From: Betaproteobacteria bacterium | Lineage (GTDB): Bacteria; Pseudomonadota; Gammaproteobacteria; Burkholderiales; Rhodocyclaceae | Assembly: GCA_020621405.1 (NCBI GenBank) | Contig: JAHRYN010000008.1 | Coordinates: forward strand, 77,122-141,121 | Reading direction: 5' to 3' | DNA length: 64,000 nucleotides | In this document: positions 8,480-19,176 of the stretch, piece by piece | Position numbering within the stretch: the stretch's first letter is position 1 | How the letters are laid out: each line of letters begins with the position of its first letter | Position numbers and translations under genes: made by a program | The notes under the pieces: model-generated | Databases searched by the model: none | The model's input: the letters and a program-made list of their open reading frames with translations, nothing else | Told to the model about the DNA's origin: nothing

Positions 8480-9772
8480 TCAGCCCTTTGAGGGCAGGGG
8501 GGATTTCACGTAGTCGCGCATCACGTCAGCGACGGTAAGGAAAGAACCGAACACCACGATTCTATCATCCGTGCCGACACGCTCCCGCGTCGCACGCCAG
8601 GCGTCGAGCGGGCTGGCGAAGGTAGCGACCGTGCCGGGGATGCCGCTGGCTGCGATCAGCGCGGCGATGTCATCGGCCGAAGCGCCGCGCGGACCGCCGA
8701 GATCGCACAGCATCCAGTGATCGATGCGCCCCTTGAGCCGCTGCAGCACGCCGGCGATGTCCTTGTCGCGCAGCATGCCCATCACCGCCCAGGTTTCCGG
8801 GAAGAAACCCATGTTGGACAGGTTCTCGTTGAGTACCGAGGCAGCGTGCGGATTGTGCGCGACGTCGAAGATGACGGCCGGGCGCCCGGGCATGACCTGG
8901 AAACGACCCGGCAGTTCGACCGTGGCCAGGCCGAGCCGGATGTCGCCGACCGATACCGGCACGCGGTCGGACATCGAATCGAGCGCGGTGATCACGGCCG
9001 AGGCATTGAGCAGCTGATTGGCGCCGCGCAGCGCCGGATAGCCGAGTCCGCCACGTTTGACCAGCCGATGCGGTTCGCGCCGCCAGTAACCCCATTGCTG
9101 GCGATCGCCACCGAACCCGAAATCGACGCCGGATACCTTCAGCACGGCACCGATGGACTGCGCGTACTCGACCAGACTGGCCGGCGGCACCGGATCGCCG
9201 ACGATGGCCGGACGCCCGGCGCGGAAAATGCCGGCTTTTTCACGACCAATGGCCTCGCGCGTATCGCCGAGGTAATCCATGTGATCGAGGTCGATGCTGG
9301 TGACGATCGCGCAATCGGCATCGAAGGCGTTGACCGCATCGAGCCGTCCGCCGAGGCCGACTTCGAGCACGATCACGTCGAGTTCGGCGCGTTCGAACAC
9401 CTGCCAGGCGCCCAGCGTGCCGAATTCGAAATAGGTCAGCGCGGTGTCGCCGCGTGCGCGTTCGACTTCGGCGAAGCCCTGGCACAACGCCTCGTCGCTG
9501 GCCGCCTCGCCGTTGATGCGAACCCGCTCGTTATAGGCGAGCAGGTGCGGCGAAGTGTAGGTTCCGACACGATAGCCGGCGCAGCGCAGGATGCGTTCCA
9601 GCATGGCGCAGGTGGAACCCTTGCCGTTGGTACCACCGACGATGAACACCGGCACGCGCTGCTCGATGCCCAGCGCCTTCTTGACGCTGAGCACGCGATC
9701 CAGGCCAAGCTGTATTGTCTTCGGGTGAATGCCTTCGAGATGTTGCAGCCACTCGGTCAGGGTCGAAGGCAT
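8480..9772 (-). CDS. folC: Bifunctional dihydrofolate synthase / folylpolyglutamate synthase
   Basis: FolC adds glutamate to dihydropteroate and extends the polyglutamate tail of folates. The 430-residue protein has the ATP-binding loop GGTNGKGST (about 46-54), the Mur-ligase-like LEVGLGGRLDAVNA and DLDHMDYLGDT segments, and the C-terminal VIFDVAHNPHA. A TTG-started version 24 bp longer is possible, but the ATG at 9772 gives the usual N-terminus; neither has a clear ribosome-binding site. It follows accD by 47 bp and precedes the SPOR gene, as in many proteobacteria. Confidence 0.95.
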   Translation of the reverse strand: MPSTLTEWLQHLEGIHPKTIQLGLDRVLSVKKALGIEQRVPVFIVGGTNGKGSTCAMLERILRCAGYRVGTYTSPHLLAYNERVRINGEAASDEALCQGFAEVERARGDTALTYFEFGTLGAWQVFERAELDVIVLEVGLGGRLDAVNAFDADCAIVTSIDLDHMDYLGDTREAIGREKAGIFRAGRPAIVGDPVPPASLVEYAQSIGAVLKVSGVDFGFGGDRQQWGYWRREPHRLVKRGGLGYPALRGANQLLNASAVITALDSMSDRVPVSVGDIRLGLATVELPGRFQVMPGRPAVIFDVAHNPHAASVLNENLSNMGFFPETWAVMGMLRDKDIAGVLQRLKGRIDHWMLCDLGGPRGASADDIAALIAASGIPGTVATFASPLDAWRATRERVGTDDRIVVFGSFLTVADVMRDYVKSPLPSKG

Positions 9773-9819
9773 GAGCGGGGGCGGGCGGGAAAGCAATCTG
9801 TCTTGTCGGGACGGCGGGC

Positions 9820-10689
9820 TCAGCCTGCCAGCGCCGGCATGCGCTGCAGCGCGGCCAGCAGGCCGGCGATGCGTTCAGCCATTTCGCGACGGTCGACGAT
9901 CATGTCCACCGCCCCCTTTTCGAGCAGGAATTCAGCCCGCTGGAAGCCTTCCGGCAGCTTTTCGCGCACCGTCTGCTCGATCACGCGCGGGCCGGCAAAA
10001 CCGATCAGCGCGCCCGGCTCGGCGATCACGACGTCGCCCATGAAGGCGAAGCTCGCGGAAACACCGCCCATGGTCGGATCGGTCAGCACCGAAATGAACG
10101 GCAACCGATGCTGCGCCAGCTGAGTCAGCGACGCCGTGGTCTTGGCCATCTGCATCAGCGAGAACAGCCCTTCCTGCATGCGTGCCCCGCCGCTGGCGGC
10201 GATGCAGATGAACGGCAGCCGCTGTTCCACCGCGAGCCGCACGCCACGCACGAAGCGCTCGCCGACCACGGACCCCATGGATCCGCCGAGAAATTCGAAT
10301 TCGAAGCAGGCCACGACGACCGGAACGGTCCTGATGGCACCCTGCATCACGACCAGCGCATCACCTTCGCCGGTTTCGTCCGCCGCCGCATTCAGGCGGT
10401 CGGCGTAACGCTTGCTGTCGCGAAACTTCAGCGGATCGACCGGCATGACCTCGTTGCCGATCTCGAAGCGCCCTTCGCGATCGAGCAGGGCATCGATGCG
10501 CGCACGTGCGCGGATGCGGGAGTGGTGGTTGCACTTGGGACAGACGCTCAGATTGGCCGCCAGATCTGCGGTGTAGAGCACCGCCTCGCAGGCCGGACAT
10601 TTCGACCACAGGCCCTCGGGCACCGACTTGCGGCCGGCCGCCTCGCTGCGGTTGATCTTCGGCGGCAGCAGTTTCTGAAGCCAGCTCAT
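9820..10689 (-). CDS. accD: Acetyl-CoA carboxylase carboxyltransferase subunit beta
   Basis: AccD and AccA form the carboxyltransferase that makes malonyl-CoA for fatty-acid synthesis. The 289-residue protein carries the N-terminal C4 zinc ribbon (Cys31, Cys34, Cys50, Cys53; [11 protein letters not shown] and SVCPKCNHH) and the crotonase-type core SGGARMQEG and [13 protein letters not shown]. The ATG overlaps the trpA stop by ATGA, with GGAGG upstream. The trpA-accD-folC order is a conserved proteobacterial arrangement. Confidence 0.97.
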   Translation of the reverse strand: MSWLQKLLPPKINRSEAAGRKSVPEGLWSKCPACEAVLYTADLAANLSVCPKCNHHSRIRARARIDALLDREGRFEIGNEVMPVDPLKFRDSKRYADRLNAAADETGEGDALVVMQGAIRTVPVVVACFEFEFLGGSMGSVVGERFVRGVRLAVEQRLPFICIAASGGARMQEGLFSLMQMAKTTASLTQLAQHRLPFISVLTDPTMGGVSASFAFMGDVVIAEPGALIGFAGPRVIEQTVREKLPEGFQRAEFLLEKGAVDMIVDRREMAERIAGLLAALQRMPALAG

Positions 10690-11498
10690 GCGAGCACCTC
10701 CGCGCTGTCCATTGCCTGACGGATGCCGCCCAGCAGCGCCTTGACGCGCGGCAGCAGTTCATCCGGCTTGCTGTTTTCCATCTCTTCGATGATGCGACTG
10801 CCGATCACTACCGCGTCCGCCACGGCGGCCAGCGCACGCGCCGACGCACCGTCGCGCACGCCGAAACCGACACCGACCGGCAGGCCGACGATGTCGCGGA
10901 TTGCCGGAATGCGCCGCGAAACCTCGGCGATGTCGATGTGACCGGCACCGGTCACGCCCTTGAGCGACACATAGTAGATATAGCCGCTGCCAATCTCGCG
11001 GACCGCGCGGATGCGCTGGTCGCTCGAGGTCGGCGCCAGCAGGAAGATGACGTCCAGACCCTTCGCACGGACCACCTGAGCGAATTCCTTCGACTCTTCC
11101 GGCGGGTAATCGACGATCAGCACGCCATCGGCACCCGCCGCCGAAGCCGCTTCGGCAAACACCTCCACGCCCATTGCCTCGACCGGATTGGCGTACCCCA
11201 TCAGCACGACCGGCGTGGTGGTGTTGCGCGTGCGGAATTCGGCTACCGCGGCAATCACCTGGCGCAGCGACACCTTCTTCAGCAGCGCCCGCTCCGACGA
11301 TCGCTGAATGGTCGGCCCGTCCGCCATCGGGTCGGAAAAGGGAACCCCCAGTTCGATGACATCGGCCCCCGCCTCCACCAGCGTGTGCATCAGCGGCACG
11401 GTGACCGAAAGATCCGGATCACCTGCGGTGACGAACGGAATCAGCGCCTTGCGACCGGCGGATTCGAGTGCGGAGAGGGTTTGAGCAATTCGGGACAT
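10686..11498 (-). CDS. trpA: Tryptophan synthase alpha subunit
   Basis: TrpA cleaves indole-3-glycerol phosphate and channels indole to TrpB. The 270-residue TIM barrel shows the catalytic pair Glu49 ([12 protein letters not shown]) and Asp60 (PMADGPTIQ), and the phosphate-binding VGFGVRDG. A longer frame reaches 11540, but the ATG at 11498 ([12 protein letters not shown]) matches the family. It lies 63 bp after trpB and overlaps accD by 4 bp. Confidence 0.97.
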   Translation of the reverse strand: MSRIAQTLSALESAGRKALIPFVTAGDPDLSVTVPLMHTLVEAGADVIELGVPFSDPMADGPTIQRSSERALLKKVSLRQVIAAVAEFRTRNTTTPVVLMGYANPVEAMGVEVFAEAASAAGADGVLIVDYPPEESKEFAQVVRAKGLDVIFLLAPTSSDQRIRAVREIGSGYIYYVSLKGVTGAGHIDIAEVSRRIPAIRDIVGLPVGVGFGVRDGASARALAAVADAVVIGSRIIEEMENSKPDELLPRVKALLGGIRQAMDSAEVLA

Positions 11499-11561
11499 GT
11501 TCGGAAACCGTGACCGGGCGGCAACGACCGCCCGGCACACAACAGGTTGATGAAATACGCG

Positions 11562-12794
11562 TCAGAACTTGATGCCGGATTTTTCGGCCACGGTGTGCAT
11601 GTCCTTGTCGCCTCGACCGGACAGATTGACCAGCAGCACCTTGTCCTTCGACATGCCGGCCGCCATCTTCATCGCGTACGCCACCGCATGCGAGGATTCG
11701 AGCGCCGGGATGATGCCTTCGAGACGGCAGGTCTTGTGGAAGGCGTCCAGCGCCTCGTCGTCATCGATCGACACGTATTCGGCGCGGCCGCTGTCCTTGA
11801 GCCACGCATGCTCGGGACCGACACCCGGGTAGTCGAGGCCGGCGGAGATCGAATGCGTCTCGATGATCTGTCCGTTCTCGTCCTGCAGCAGATAGGTGCG
11901 GTTGCCGTGCAGCACGCCCGGACGGCCAGCACACAGCGACGCCGAATGCATGCCGCTGGCCAGACCGTGGCCCGCTGCCTCGACGCCGATCAGACGCACA
12001 CCGGGGAACGGAATGTAGGGGTAGAAAATGCCCATCGCGTTGGAACCGCCACCGATGCAGGCAATCACCGCATCCGGCTGGCGGCCGATCATTTCCGGCA
12101 TCTGCCACTTGCACTCTTCGCCGATGACCGACTGGAAGTCGCGCACCATCATCGGATAGGGATGCGGGCCGGCGACCGTGCCGATGATGTAGAAGGTGTT
12201 GGCGACGTTGGTGACCCAATCGCGCATCGCCTCGTTGAGCGCGTCCTTCAGCGTCTTCGAGCCGCACTCCACCGGCACCACGGTGGCACCGAGCAGCTTC
12301 ATGCGGTAGACGTTGGCCGCCTGGCGCTTGACGTCCTCGCTGCCCATATAGACCACGCACTCCATGCCCAGACGTGCGGCGATGGTGGCAGTGGCAACGC
12401 CATGCTGGCCGGCACCGGTTTCCGCGATCACGCGCGGTTTGCCCATGTGCTTGGCCACCATGGCCTGGCCGATCACGTTATTGATCTTGTGCGCGCCGGT
12501 GTGGTTCAGGTCTTCCCGCTTCAGGTAGATCTGGGCACCACCCGCATGTTCGGACAGCCGGCGGGCATGGAATATCGGGCTGGGACGACCGACGTAATGC
12601 TTCAGCTCGTACTCGAACTCGGCACGGAAAGCCGGCTGGTCCTTCAGCTCGTAGTAGGTGTCGCGCAGCTCGTCGAGCGCGGCAATCAGGGTTTCAGCAA
12701 CGAAAGTACCACCGTACGGACCGAAGTGACCCCGCGCGTCCGGAAGGTTGTAGGCCGAGGCGGATACCTCAGCCGGCAAGTCTTGCTTCCCCAT
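11562..12794 (-). CDS. trpB: Tryptophan synthase beta subunit
   Basis: TrpB condenses indole with serine using PLP. The 410-residue protein has the PLP lysine in HTGAHKINN (about Lys103), the phosphate-binding GGGSNAMG, and the sequence [12 protein letters not shown] typical of TrpB1. I chose the ATG at 12794 (MGKQDLP) because AGGAG lies seven bases upstream; a 13-codon longer frame exists. The gene begins inside the end of trpF (26-bp overlap), which implies translational coupling. Confidence 0.97.
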   Translation of the reverse strand: MGKQDLPAEVSASAYNLPDARGHFGPYGGTFVAETLIAALDELRDTYYELKDQPAFRAEFEYELKHYVGRPSPIFHARRLSEHAGGAQIYLKREDLNHTGAHKINNVIGQAMVAKHMGKPRVIAETGAGQHGVATATIAARLGMECVVYMGSEDVKRQAANVYRMKLLGATVVPVECGSKTLKDALNEAMRDWVTNVANTFYIIGTVAGPHPYPMMVRDFQSVIGEECKWQMPEMIGRQPDAVIACIGGGSNAMGIFYPYIPFPGVRLIGVEAAGHGLASGMHSASLCAGRPGVLHGNRTYLLQDENGQIIETHSISAGLDYPGVGPEHAWLKDSGRAEYVSIDDDEALDAFHKTCRLEGIIPALESSHAVAYAMKMAAGMSKDKVLLVNLSGRGDKDMHTVAEKSGIKF

Positions 12795-13404
12795 GTTCCA
12801 CTCCTGATATGAATGCCGCCACTCTGGCGACATCCTTGATTCCCTTGGCGGATTCGACGCCGCTGCTCACATCCACCGCAGCCGGCCGGACGGTTCTCAC
12901 TGCTTCGTCGACATTGTCCGGACTCAGTCCGCCGGACAGGATGACCGGCAGCGGGAGGTCGGGCGGAATCAGCGCCCAGTCGAAGCTTTTGCCCGAACCA
13001 CCCCAGCCCTCGGAATAGGCATCCAGCAGCAGCGCACGTGCGCCACGGTACTGAAGTGCGCATTCTAGCAAATCCAGACCCGGCCTTACCCGGACCGCTT
13101 TGATGTAGGGGAGGCCGAAACGTTCGCACTCGGCCGGCATCTCGTCGCCGTGGAACTGCAGGCAGTCCAACGCGGCCTCGCGTGCCGCGCGGGCAATCAG
13201 TGTCGCATCCTCGTTGACGAACAGCCCGACGCGGGTGACGAATGGCGGCACGCGCGCGGCCAGTTCGGCTGCGCGCAGCACGGTCACCGCACGCGGGCTC
13301 GGCGGGTACAGCACGAAACCGACCGCGTCGACGCCCAGCGCCAGTGCGCCGTCCAGATCGGCTTCACGCGTGAAGCCGCACACCTTGATACGTGTCCTGC
13401 GCAT
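12769..13404 (-). CDS. trpF: Phosphoribosylanthranilate isomerase
   Basis: TrpF converts phosphoribosylanthranilate to CdRP in tryptophan synthesis. The 211-residue barrel begins [16 protein letters not shown] with the catalytic Cys9. [25 protein letters not shown] (which includes the conserved Asp) and [10 protein letters not shown] are family motifs. It heads the trpF-trpB-trpA-accD-folC run and overlaps trpB by 26 bp. The remaining trp genes (trpE, G, D, C) are not in the window, the usual split seen in betaproteobacteria. Confidence 0.96.
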   Translation of the reverse strand: MRRTRIKVCGFTREADLDGALALGVDAVGFVLYPPSPRAVTVLRAAELAARVPPFVTRVGLFVNEDATLIARAAREAALDCLQFHGDEMPAECERFGLPYIKAVRVRPGLDLLECALQYRGARALLLDAYSEGWGGSGKSFDWALIPPDLPLPVILSGGLSPDNVDEAVRTVRPAAVDVSSGVESAKGIKDVARVAAFISGVEHGEARLAG

Positions 13405-13434
13405 CCTTAATCCCGTCCTGAATCTTCTTGCTGC

Positions 13435-14232
13435 TCAAACAGCGGGGCCAATGGCCGGCATGCGGCAACCCGACGCCACCGCAGGCAGTCCCCACGCCCT
13501 ATCGTAGCCCACGCCGACCAGATAGAGCCCGCTGGCGGGAAACGTCGGAGCGGCGAGCCGGCGATCGCGCTGCGCCAGCAATTCGCCCAGCCACGCAGGA
13601 TCGCGCCGTGCACAGCCGATTTCCACCAGCGCACCGACGATGTTGCGCACCATGTGGTGCAGGAAGGCATTCGCACTCAGGTCGAACATGATCCAGTCGC
13701 CATGCCGCTCCACCGCCAGGTCGGACAGCGTGCGCACCGGACTGCGCGCCTGGCACTCGGACGAACGGAAGGCCGAAAAATCATGTTCGCCGACCAGCGA
13801 CGCCGCGGCTTCACGCATGCGGGCCTCGTCTAGCGGCCGATGGAACCAGCCGGCGAGCGACGCACCAAGAGCCGGACGCACCGCGCTGTTGTACAGGCAA
13901 TAGCGGTAGCTGCGCGAGCGGGCGGAAAACCGCGCGTTGAACTCCGCCACCACCGGCGCTGCCCAGCGCACCGCCACACCGGACGGCAGCAGCGCGTTGG
14001 TGCCGCGTACCCACGCATTGTCGGCACGCAACGCATCGGTATCGAAATGCACGACCTGCGCCGTTGCATGAACCCCGGTATCGGTCCGTCCCGACGCCTG
14101 CACGCGCACCGGGCTGGCGGCGATGCCGGACAGGGCGCGCTCCAGCGTGTCCTGAACCGTCGTCCCGACGGCCTGCGACTGCCAGCCGCAGAAACCGGAT
14201 CCGTCATATTCGACACCCAGCGCAATACGCAT
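13435..14232 (-). CDS. truA: tRNA pseudouridine(38-40) synthase
   Basis: TruA modifies uridines 38-40 in the anticodon arm of many tRNAs. The 265-residue protein contains the catalytic aspartate in GRTDTGVHA (about Asp51) and the domain signatures YDGSGFCGWQ and FLHHMVRNIVGALVEIG. The ATG at 14232 is chosen over a frame beginning 24 bp earlier because MRIALGVEYDG is the normal N-terminus. It lies directly after the ECF-T-like gene (1-bp gap) and 30 bp upstream of trpF. Confidence 0.96.
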   Translation of the reverse strand: MRIALGVEYDGSGFCGWQSQAVGTTVQDTLERALSGIAASPVRVQASGRTDTGVHATAQVVHFDTDALRADNAWVRGTNALLPSGVAVRWAAPVVAEFNARFSARSRSYRYCLYNSAVRPALGASLAGWFHRPLDEARMREAAASLVGEHDFSAFRSSECQARSPVRTLSDLAVERHGDWIMFDLSANAFLHHMVRNIVGALVEIGCARRDPAWLGELLAQRDRRLAAPTFPASGLYLVGVGYDRAWGLPAVASGCRMPAIGPAV

Positions 14233-14233
14233 G

Positions 14234-14863
14234 TCAGGCGTGCATCCAGGCCGCAAGCAGCAGCACGGCGCCGATCAGCAGGACAAAATCGGCGCCGCCG
14301 AATGGTGCGCAGGGCTCTACCGCAACCGGCTGCCCGGCGTCACTGCGGTCTTCCAGCCAGAACATCCACTGACGCCCCGGCAAGGGATGTTCGATGTCGC
14401 GCAGCACCAGCTGCAGCCTGAGCGCAAAGCTGTCCGGCGCAGGATGGCAGGCCGACAGCGGATGCAGCAGGCGGTGCATCGCCCCGGTCAGACGGGTCGG
14501 CGTCAGATGTTCAAGCAGGACGGAAACGCAAGCTGCCATCGCAGCCAGATTCGCCATGGACCGCACTGCCGCGGCCAAGCCCTCAAAGGTCGGCCCGACA
14601 GCAAGGTCTGCCACCACCAGCCGCCCCGGTGTTCCCAGCGCGAAGGTGAGCAGGATGGCGAGAAACAGCCAGCGCAGGCGTCGCGCCAGACGGAGGAAGC
14701 GTCGATACGCCAGTGCCAGCGCACCAACCAGACTGAACGCGATCCACAGATCGTGTCCGGTCGCACCGCCCCCCTGTCCGCCCAGCAGCCATATGAGCCA
14801 GACGGCCAGAAGCGTCGCTGCATGCAGGCGCGGCGCACGTTCTCGGGTAGTCGTCATCGGCAT
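14234..14863 (-). CDS. Membrane protein resembling an ECF-transporter T component
   Basis: About 209 residues with five hydrophobic segments: LLAVWLIWLLGG, LWIAFSLVGALALAY, WLFLAILLTFALGTPG, MANLAAMAACVSVLLEHL and a C-terminal VLLIGAVLLLAAWMHA. The middle part (ILLTFALGTPGRLV, then LEHLTPTRLTGAMHRLLHPL) resembles the helical core and coupling region of CbiQ/EcfT proteins, but it is short and has no ATPase or S-component neighbour. The start is uncertain (ATG 14863 or 14857; GTG 14869) and no good ribosome-binding site is seen. Transport activity is only a possibility. Confidence 0.55.
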   Translation of the reverse strand: MPMTTTRERAPRLHAATLLAVWLIWLLGGQGGGATGHDLWIAFSLVGALALAYRRFLRLARRLRWLFLAILLTFALGTPGRLVVADLAVGPTFEGLAAAVRSMANLAAMAACVSVLLEHLTPTRLTGAMHRLLHPLSACHPAPDSFALRLQLVLRDIEHPLPGRQWMFWLEDRSDAGQPVAVEPCAPFGGADFVLLIGAVLLLAAWMHA

Positions 14864-14967
14864 CAACACGGGTCGGGCGCAAGAGAGTGGGCTGCCAGCA
14901 CAGCAGCCGGGTTCGTCGACAGCACGACCGCAACTTTAAGGGAAATGAACCGGGTTGCCTCACGAAT

Positions 14968-15000
14968 GAAAACAGCCGGCCCCTTGGGCCGGCTGTTTTC
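14968..15000 (-). terminator. Rho-independent terminator downstream of fimV
   Basis: Perfect hairpin GAAAACAGCCGGCCC / GGGCCGGCTGTTTTC with a three-base loop, flanked by A and T runs, so it can work in both directions. It lies 51 bp past the fimV stop and separates fimV from the next unit. Confidence 0.88.
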
Positions 15001-15050
15001 ATTGACCGCCAGCCGCCGGCGTACTGCACCGGAGCGGCCGCGACGACAGA

Positions 15051-17903
15051 TCAGGCAAGCCGCGCCAGCATGTCGTTGGCCAGAGCCTGCTGCTCAGCAG
15101 TACCTTCGCGCACCACTTCCTGCAGCAGCTCGCGGGCACCTTCCTTGTCGCCCATCTCTTCATAGGCGCGTGCCAGCTCAAGCTTGGTTTCGGCTTCTTC
15201 CGCAGGTGTCTGCGGAGGTTCCTCGTCAGCCAGCATGTCTTCCGGATTGATCACCGTCGACACGGTCGAATCAATGACTTCCGGCGACGGCGCAGCCGGT
15301 ACCTCGTCAAGTGCACCGGGCATGTCGCCGACGATATCGGTCTCGAGCGCAGAAGTATCCGGGCCCAGATCGAGATTGATGTCCGACAGGTCGATCACGG
15401 GTTCTTGCGGGACATCCGACGGCGCATCCGCAGCGTCGAAATTGAAGTCGATCAGGTTCCCGACGTCCGTGCGTTCAAGATCCACAACGGCACCGGACGG
15501 CGCTACGACGGTTTCGGCCATATCTTCCGACGGCAAAGTCAGATCGAGGTCGAAACCCGGTTCGCCCTGAGCCAGCGATTCCGCAGTGTCGGCGATGTTC
15601 TTCTCGAGCACGACAGTGCCGACATCCGGCGCTTCGGCCTGTTCCGACGTGAAATCAAGCCCGAGATCGAAATCCAGCGACGAGTCACCGTCCGACTCTT
15701 CACCAGGCTTGGTCAAGGTCGTGGCAGCGCCGACAGCCGGCTGTTGCGGGCTTGACGCCGGCACATCGAGATCGAAATCAAGGGCGCCGTCCGCAACCGA
15801 CGCGGGTGCCGCGGATTCAACTTCCTGCGGTTCGAGCGTTTCGTGAGGATCAAGCGTCACGGTCGAGTTCAGATCGAGCGCGATGGTCGGCTCGCTGCCG
15901 GACGCCAGTTGGCCGATATCGCCCGGCAGCGTCCAGGTATCGCGCATCTTGTCGGCACCGCTGACCACGACCGTCGCAGCCATCGAGGCCTGCTCGTCGA
16001 CCTCGGCTTCTGCCTTCTCGCTGCTGCCACCGTAGAGCGGGTTCGTCGGATCGATCGAGCGTCCGAGCAATGCCGCCTTTTCCCAGTCGGCCCCCTTGCC
16101 GCCGGTCTGTGCATACAACTCGGTCGCCAGGGTCTCGAATGGCTTGAGCGTCTTGCGCTGGGCGTAGATCTCCAGCAGCTTAAGATGGATCGCATGGCGA
16201 CTCGGCTCGGTCTTGAGCGCCTCGAGCAGGATTTCCTCTGCCTGCGCGTCCCGTCCGTAAGCCATGTAAACATCGGCTTCCGCAACCGGATCAACGCCCT
16301 CGTCGGCGTCGATGGACGACAGCGACGACTGGCTGAAATCCGTCTGGATCGAGCTGGCGCTGGTATCGACGCTCTGCCCGACACCGGTGGCTCCGAGGAT
16401 GGATGCCGGCACTGGCGGTGCGTCTATGCCGGCCGTGGTCGACGGCGGCGCCTCCTGCACGGCAGTTTCCTTTGCCTTGCGCTTGCGGTAGCCCAGATAG
16501 CCAAGTATCAGAATCAGAACGCCGCCCAGACCGGCGATCATGCCCGGATTGGACAACAGGCCGGCCGATTCCGCAGCTGCCGGCTCAGGCTCGGGTGCCG
16601 GAGCGGGTGTCGGCGCTGCCGCCGGCGGCGTTTCAGTCTTGGGCGCCTGGACCGCCGGCTTTTCGGCGGGCTTTTCGTCCGCCATGGCGACCAGATCGGG
16701 CACCGGCTTGTCGGCTCCTGCAGCCAGATCCGGAACCGGTTTTTCTGCGGGCTTCGCCGCGACGGCAGGCTCCGGCGCAGGCGCAGCCTTGACCGGCGCT
16801 TCCACCGGTGCAGCCGGCGGTGCCGCCTTCTGCTGGGCCTCGGCCATCGGCGTGTTCTTGAGTTCCACCAGACGCTGCAGCTCACGCACATTGCGCTCAA
16901 GCTCGGCCAGACGGCTGTTGGCATCCTTCAGCGCGCGGTCCTTGGCAACCACTTCCTCTTCGAGCGCACTGAGCTTGCGATCGTTTTCTGCAGACGACTT
17001 CGACACGCGGACCTGATCCGACGATGCAGAAGCAGCGGGTGCCTTGTCCTCGACACGTGCCTCGATCCTGCCGCCCGATGCGCGGCTGGACCGTGCGGCA
17101 GACGCAGGCTGTTCCGCAACGCTGCCGGCAAGCCGGCCGCGGTAGGCGGCGAAATCACTGGTCTGGGCCGACACGATCCGGCGTGCTTCCTGTGGCTGTA
17201 CCGCCTCGGCCGCGGCCTGATCCGGAATGCTGAGGATGGTGCCGGAGCGCAGGCGGTTGATGTTGCCGCCGTCGAAGGCGTCGGGATTCGCGCGCATCAG
17301 CGCAACCAGCATCTGATCGAGACTGACGCCGGCCGGCATATGCTCGGTCGCGATGCGGCGCAGCGTGTCACCACGGCGCACTTCGTAGGAAGAACCGTCA
17401 CCGGTCGCGGCACGTGCCGGCGAGACTGCACCGGGCTTCGGCGCCACGCGGGCCTTGTCGGCACCCGGGACGGCAACCGGTTCGACGGCCGCCGGCTTCG
17501 CGATGTCCGCAGGATCCAGCAGGAATGTGTATTCGCGCACCAACCGGCCTGACGACCAGGTCAGCTCGATGAGCACATCCAGGTAAGGCTCGTTGACGAT
17601 GCGGTCGCTGGTCACCACCAGGACAGGACGCGAGCCACGCTTGTCGACCTGAACCTTGACGCCGGACAGGCTGGACGCAAACTCGACGCCAGCCTGCTTG
17701 AACGCGCTTGGCGGGGCCAGTCGTGCAGTCATCGACGCCAGTTCGTCCGCGCTGGCCGAAAGTTCGACTTCCGCACGCAGTGTCTGGCCGATCGCGGACT
17801 GGACGGTGAGTTTGCCGAGACCGGCCGCACCGGCTGTCAGCGGAAGCGCTGACAGCAATGCGGCGAGCAGGCGGATTGAATGTTTTTTATCGCTATGACG
17901 CAC
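15051..17903 (-). CDS. fimV: FimV/HubP-like polar hub protein
   Basis: A 950-residue protein with a signal peptide (1-26, cleavage near TAGAAG), a FimV N-terminal domain (about 28-135; LGKLTVQSAIGQTLRAEVEL), a periplasmic LysM domain (about 172-228; YEVRRGDTLRRIA), a coiled coil (about 305-350), a Pro/Ala/Glu-rich linker, one transmembrane helix (about 455-472) and a very acidic cytoplasmic part. The latter carries TPR-like segments (about 543-600) and the conserved C-terminal FimV TPR (LELARAYEEMGDKEGARELLQEVV). FimV/HubP proteins organise cell poles, type IV pili and, in some species, polar flagella and chemotaxis. The start is GTG with GAGGA seven bases upstream. It is transcribed alone, between asd and truA. 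Confidence 0.92.
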   Translation of the reverse strand: MRHSDKKHSIRLLAALLSALPLTAGAAGLGKLTVQSAIGQTLRAEVELSASADELASMTARLAPPSAFKQAGVEFASSLSGVKVQVDKRGSRPVLVVTSDRIVNEPYLDVLIELTWSSGRLVREYTFLLDPADIAKPAAVEPVAVPGADKARVAPKPGAVSPARAATGDGSSYEVRRGDTLRRIATEHMPAGVSLDQMLVALMRANPDAFDGGNINRLRSGTILSIPDQAAAEAVQPQEARRIVSAQTSDFAAYRGRLAGSVAEQPASAARSSRASGGRIEARVEDKAPAASASSDQVRVSKSSAENDRKLSALEEEVVAKDRALKDANSRLAELERNVRELQRLVELKNTPMAEAQQKAAPPAAPVEAPVKAAPAPEPAVAAKPAEKPVPDLAAGADKPVPDLVAMADEKPAEKPAVQAPKTETPPAAAPTPAPAPEPEPAAAESAGLLSNPGMIAGLGGVLILILGYLGYRKRKAKETAVQEAPPSTTAGIDAPPVPASILGATGVGQSVDTSASSIQTDFSQSSLSSIDADEGVDPVAEADVYMAYGRDAQAEEILLEALKTEPSRHAIHLKLLEIYAQRKTLKPFETLATELYAQTGGKGADWEKAALLGRSIDPTNPLYGGSSEKAEAEVDEQASMAATVVVSGADKMRDTWTLPGDIGQLASGSEPTIALDLNSTVTLDPHETLEPQEVESAAPASVADGALDFDLDVPASSPQQPAVGAATTLTKPGEESDGDSSLDFDLGLDFTSEQAEAPDVGTVVLEKNIADTAESLAQGEPGFDLDLTLPSEDMAETVVAPSGAVVDLERTDVGNLIDFNFDAADAPSDVPQEPVIDLSDINLDLGPDTSALETDIVGDMPGALDEVPAAPSPEVIDSTVSTVINPEDMLADEEPPQTPAEEAETKLELARAYEEMGDKEGARELLQEVVREGTAEQQALANDMLARLA

Positions 17904-18042
17904 CGCGTTTTCCTCGCGCGCTAAAACCCAAATCTCAAAATAACATCATGGTCTTAGCACTGCAAGCTAAACAGTCGCTTTACGTTGCGATACTGTCTGT
18001 TACCGCACACCGCCCCGAAAATGCGGGTGGCGTGCCGATGGC

Positions 18043-19158
18043 TCAGGCTTCGATCAGGATGCGCAGCATGCGGCGTAGCGGTTCTGCGGCACCCCACAAC
18101 AGCTGGTCGCCACAGGTGAATGCACCGAGGTAGTCCGGTCCCATGTTGAGCTTGCGCACGCGACCGACCGGAATGGTCAGCGAACCGCTGACTGCCGCCG
18201 GCGTCAGATCGCGCATGCTGTCCTCGCGATGGTTGGGCACGAACTTCACCCAGGCATTCGCTTCGCGGATCATGCTTTCGATCTCGTCTATCGGCACATC
18301 GCGCCGCAGCTTGATGGTAAGCGCCTGCGAATGACAGCGCATGGCGCCAACCCGCACACAGATTCCATCAATGGGCGTGATATCCGCACCGCTGCGACCG
18401 AGGATCTTGTTGGTCTCGGCCTGACCCTTCCATTCTTCCTTGCTCTGCCCGCTTTCAAGTTCCTTGTCGATGTACGGAATCAGGGAACCGGCGAGCGGTA
18501 CGCCGAAATTGGCCTTCGGGTAGTCGGCACTGCGCAGGCTGTCGGTCACGGCACGATCGATGTCGAGAATGGCCGAAGCGCTGTCCTTGAGCATCGGCGC
18601 TGCGACCGAATGCAGCGTGCCCATCTGCGCGAGCAGTTCGCGCATGTTCTGCGCGCCGGCACCGGATGCCGCCTGATAGGTCATCGCGCTCATCCACTCG
18701 ACCAGACCGGCCGAGAACAGCGCGCCCACGCCCATCAGCATCAGGCTGACCGTGCAGTTGCCGCCGATGTAGTTCTTCACGCCGCTGCTCAGACCGGCCT
18801 TGATCACGTCCAGATTGACCGGGTCGAGGACGATGATGGCGTCGTCCTTCATGCGCAGGCTCGACGCCGCATCGATCCAGTAGCCTTTCCAGCCGGCGGC
18901 TCGCAGCTTCGGGAACACCTCGCCGGTGTAGTCGCCGCCCTGGCAGGTGATGATGACATCCATCTTCGCCAGCTGCGTCACGTCCGACGCGTCGAGCAGC
19001 GGCGCGCTGCCCTGCCCCACGTCCGGACCGGCCCCACCGACGCTCGACGTGGTGAAGAACACCGGCTCGACCAGCGAAAAATCGTTTTCCTCGCGCATGC
19101 GCTGCATGAGCACAGAGCCCACCATGCCGCGCCAACCCACCATCCCGAGCTTCAACAT
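18043..19158 (-). CDS. asd: Aspartate-semialdehyde dehydrogenase
   Basis: Asd reduces aspartyl phosphate to the semialdehyde for lysine, methionine and threonine synthesis. The 371-residue protein starts [21 protein letters not shown] (NADP loop GWRGMVG) and has the catalytic cysteine in [12 protein letters not shown] (about Cys135). [10 protein letters not shown] and [16 protein letters not shown] match the Gram-negative Asd group. Two adjacent ATG codons (19161, 19158) follow a TTG; 19158 has the better spacing from GGGGA. It sits 18 bp downstream of leuB, the usual leuB-asd-fimV order. Confidence 0.96.
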   Translation of the reverse strand: MLKLGMVGWRGMVGSVLMQRMREENDFSLVEPVFFTTSSVGGAGPDVGQGSAPLLDASDVTQLAKMDVIITCQGGDYTGEVFPKLRAAGWKGYWIDAASSLRMKDDAIIVLDPVNLDVIKAGLSSGVKNYIGGNCTVSLMLMGVGALFSAGLVEWMSAMTYQAASGAGAQNMRELLAQMGTLHSVAAPMLKDSASAILDIDRAVTDSLRSADYPKANFGVPLAGSLIPYIDKELESGQSKEEWKGQAETNKILGRSGADITPIDGICVRVGAMRCHSQALTIKLRRDVPIDEIESMIREANAWVKFVPNHREDSMRDLTPAAVSGSLTIPVGRVRKLNMGPDYLGAFTCGDQLLWGAAEPLRRMLRILIEA

Positions 19159-19176
19159 CATCAATTCCCCAGACCG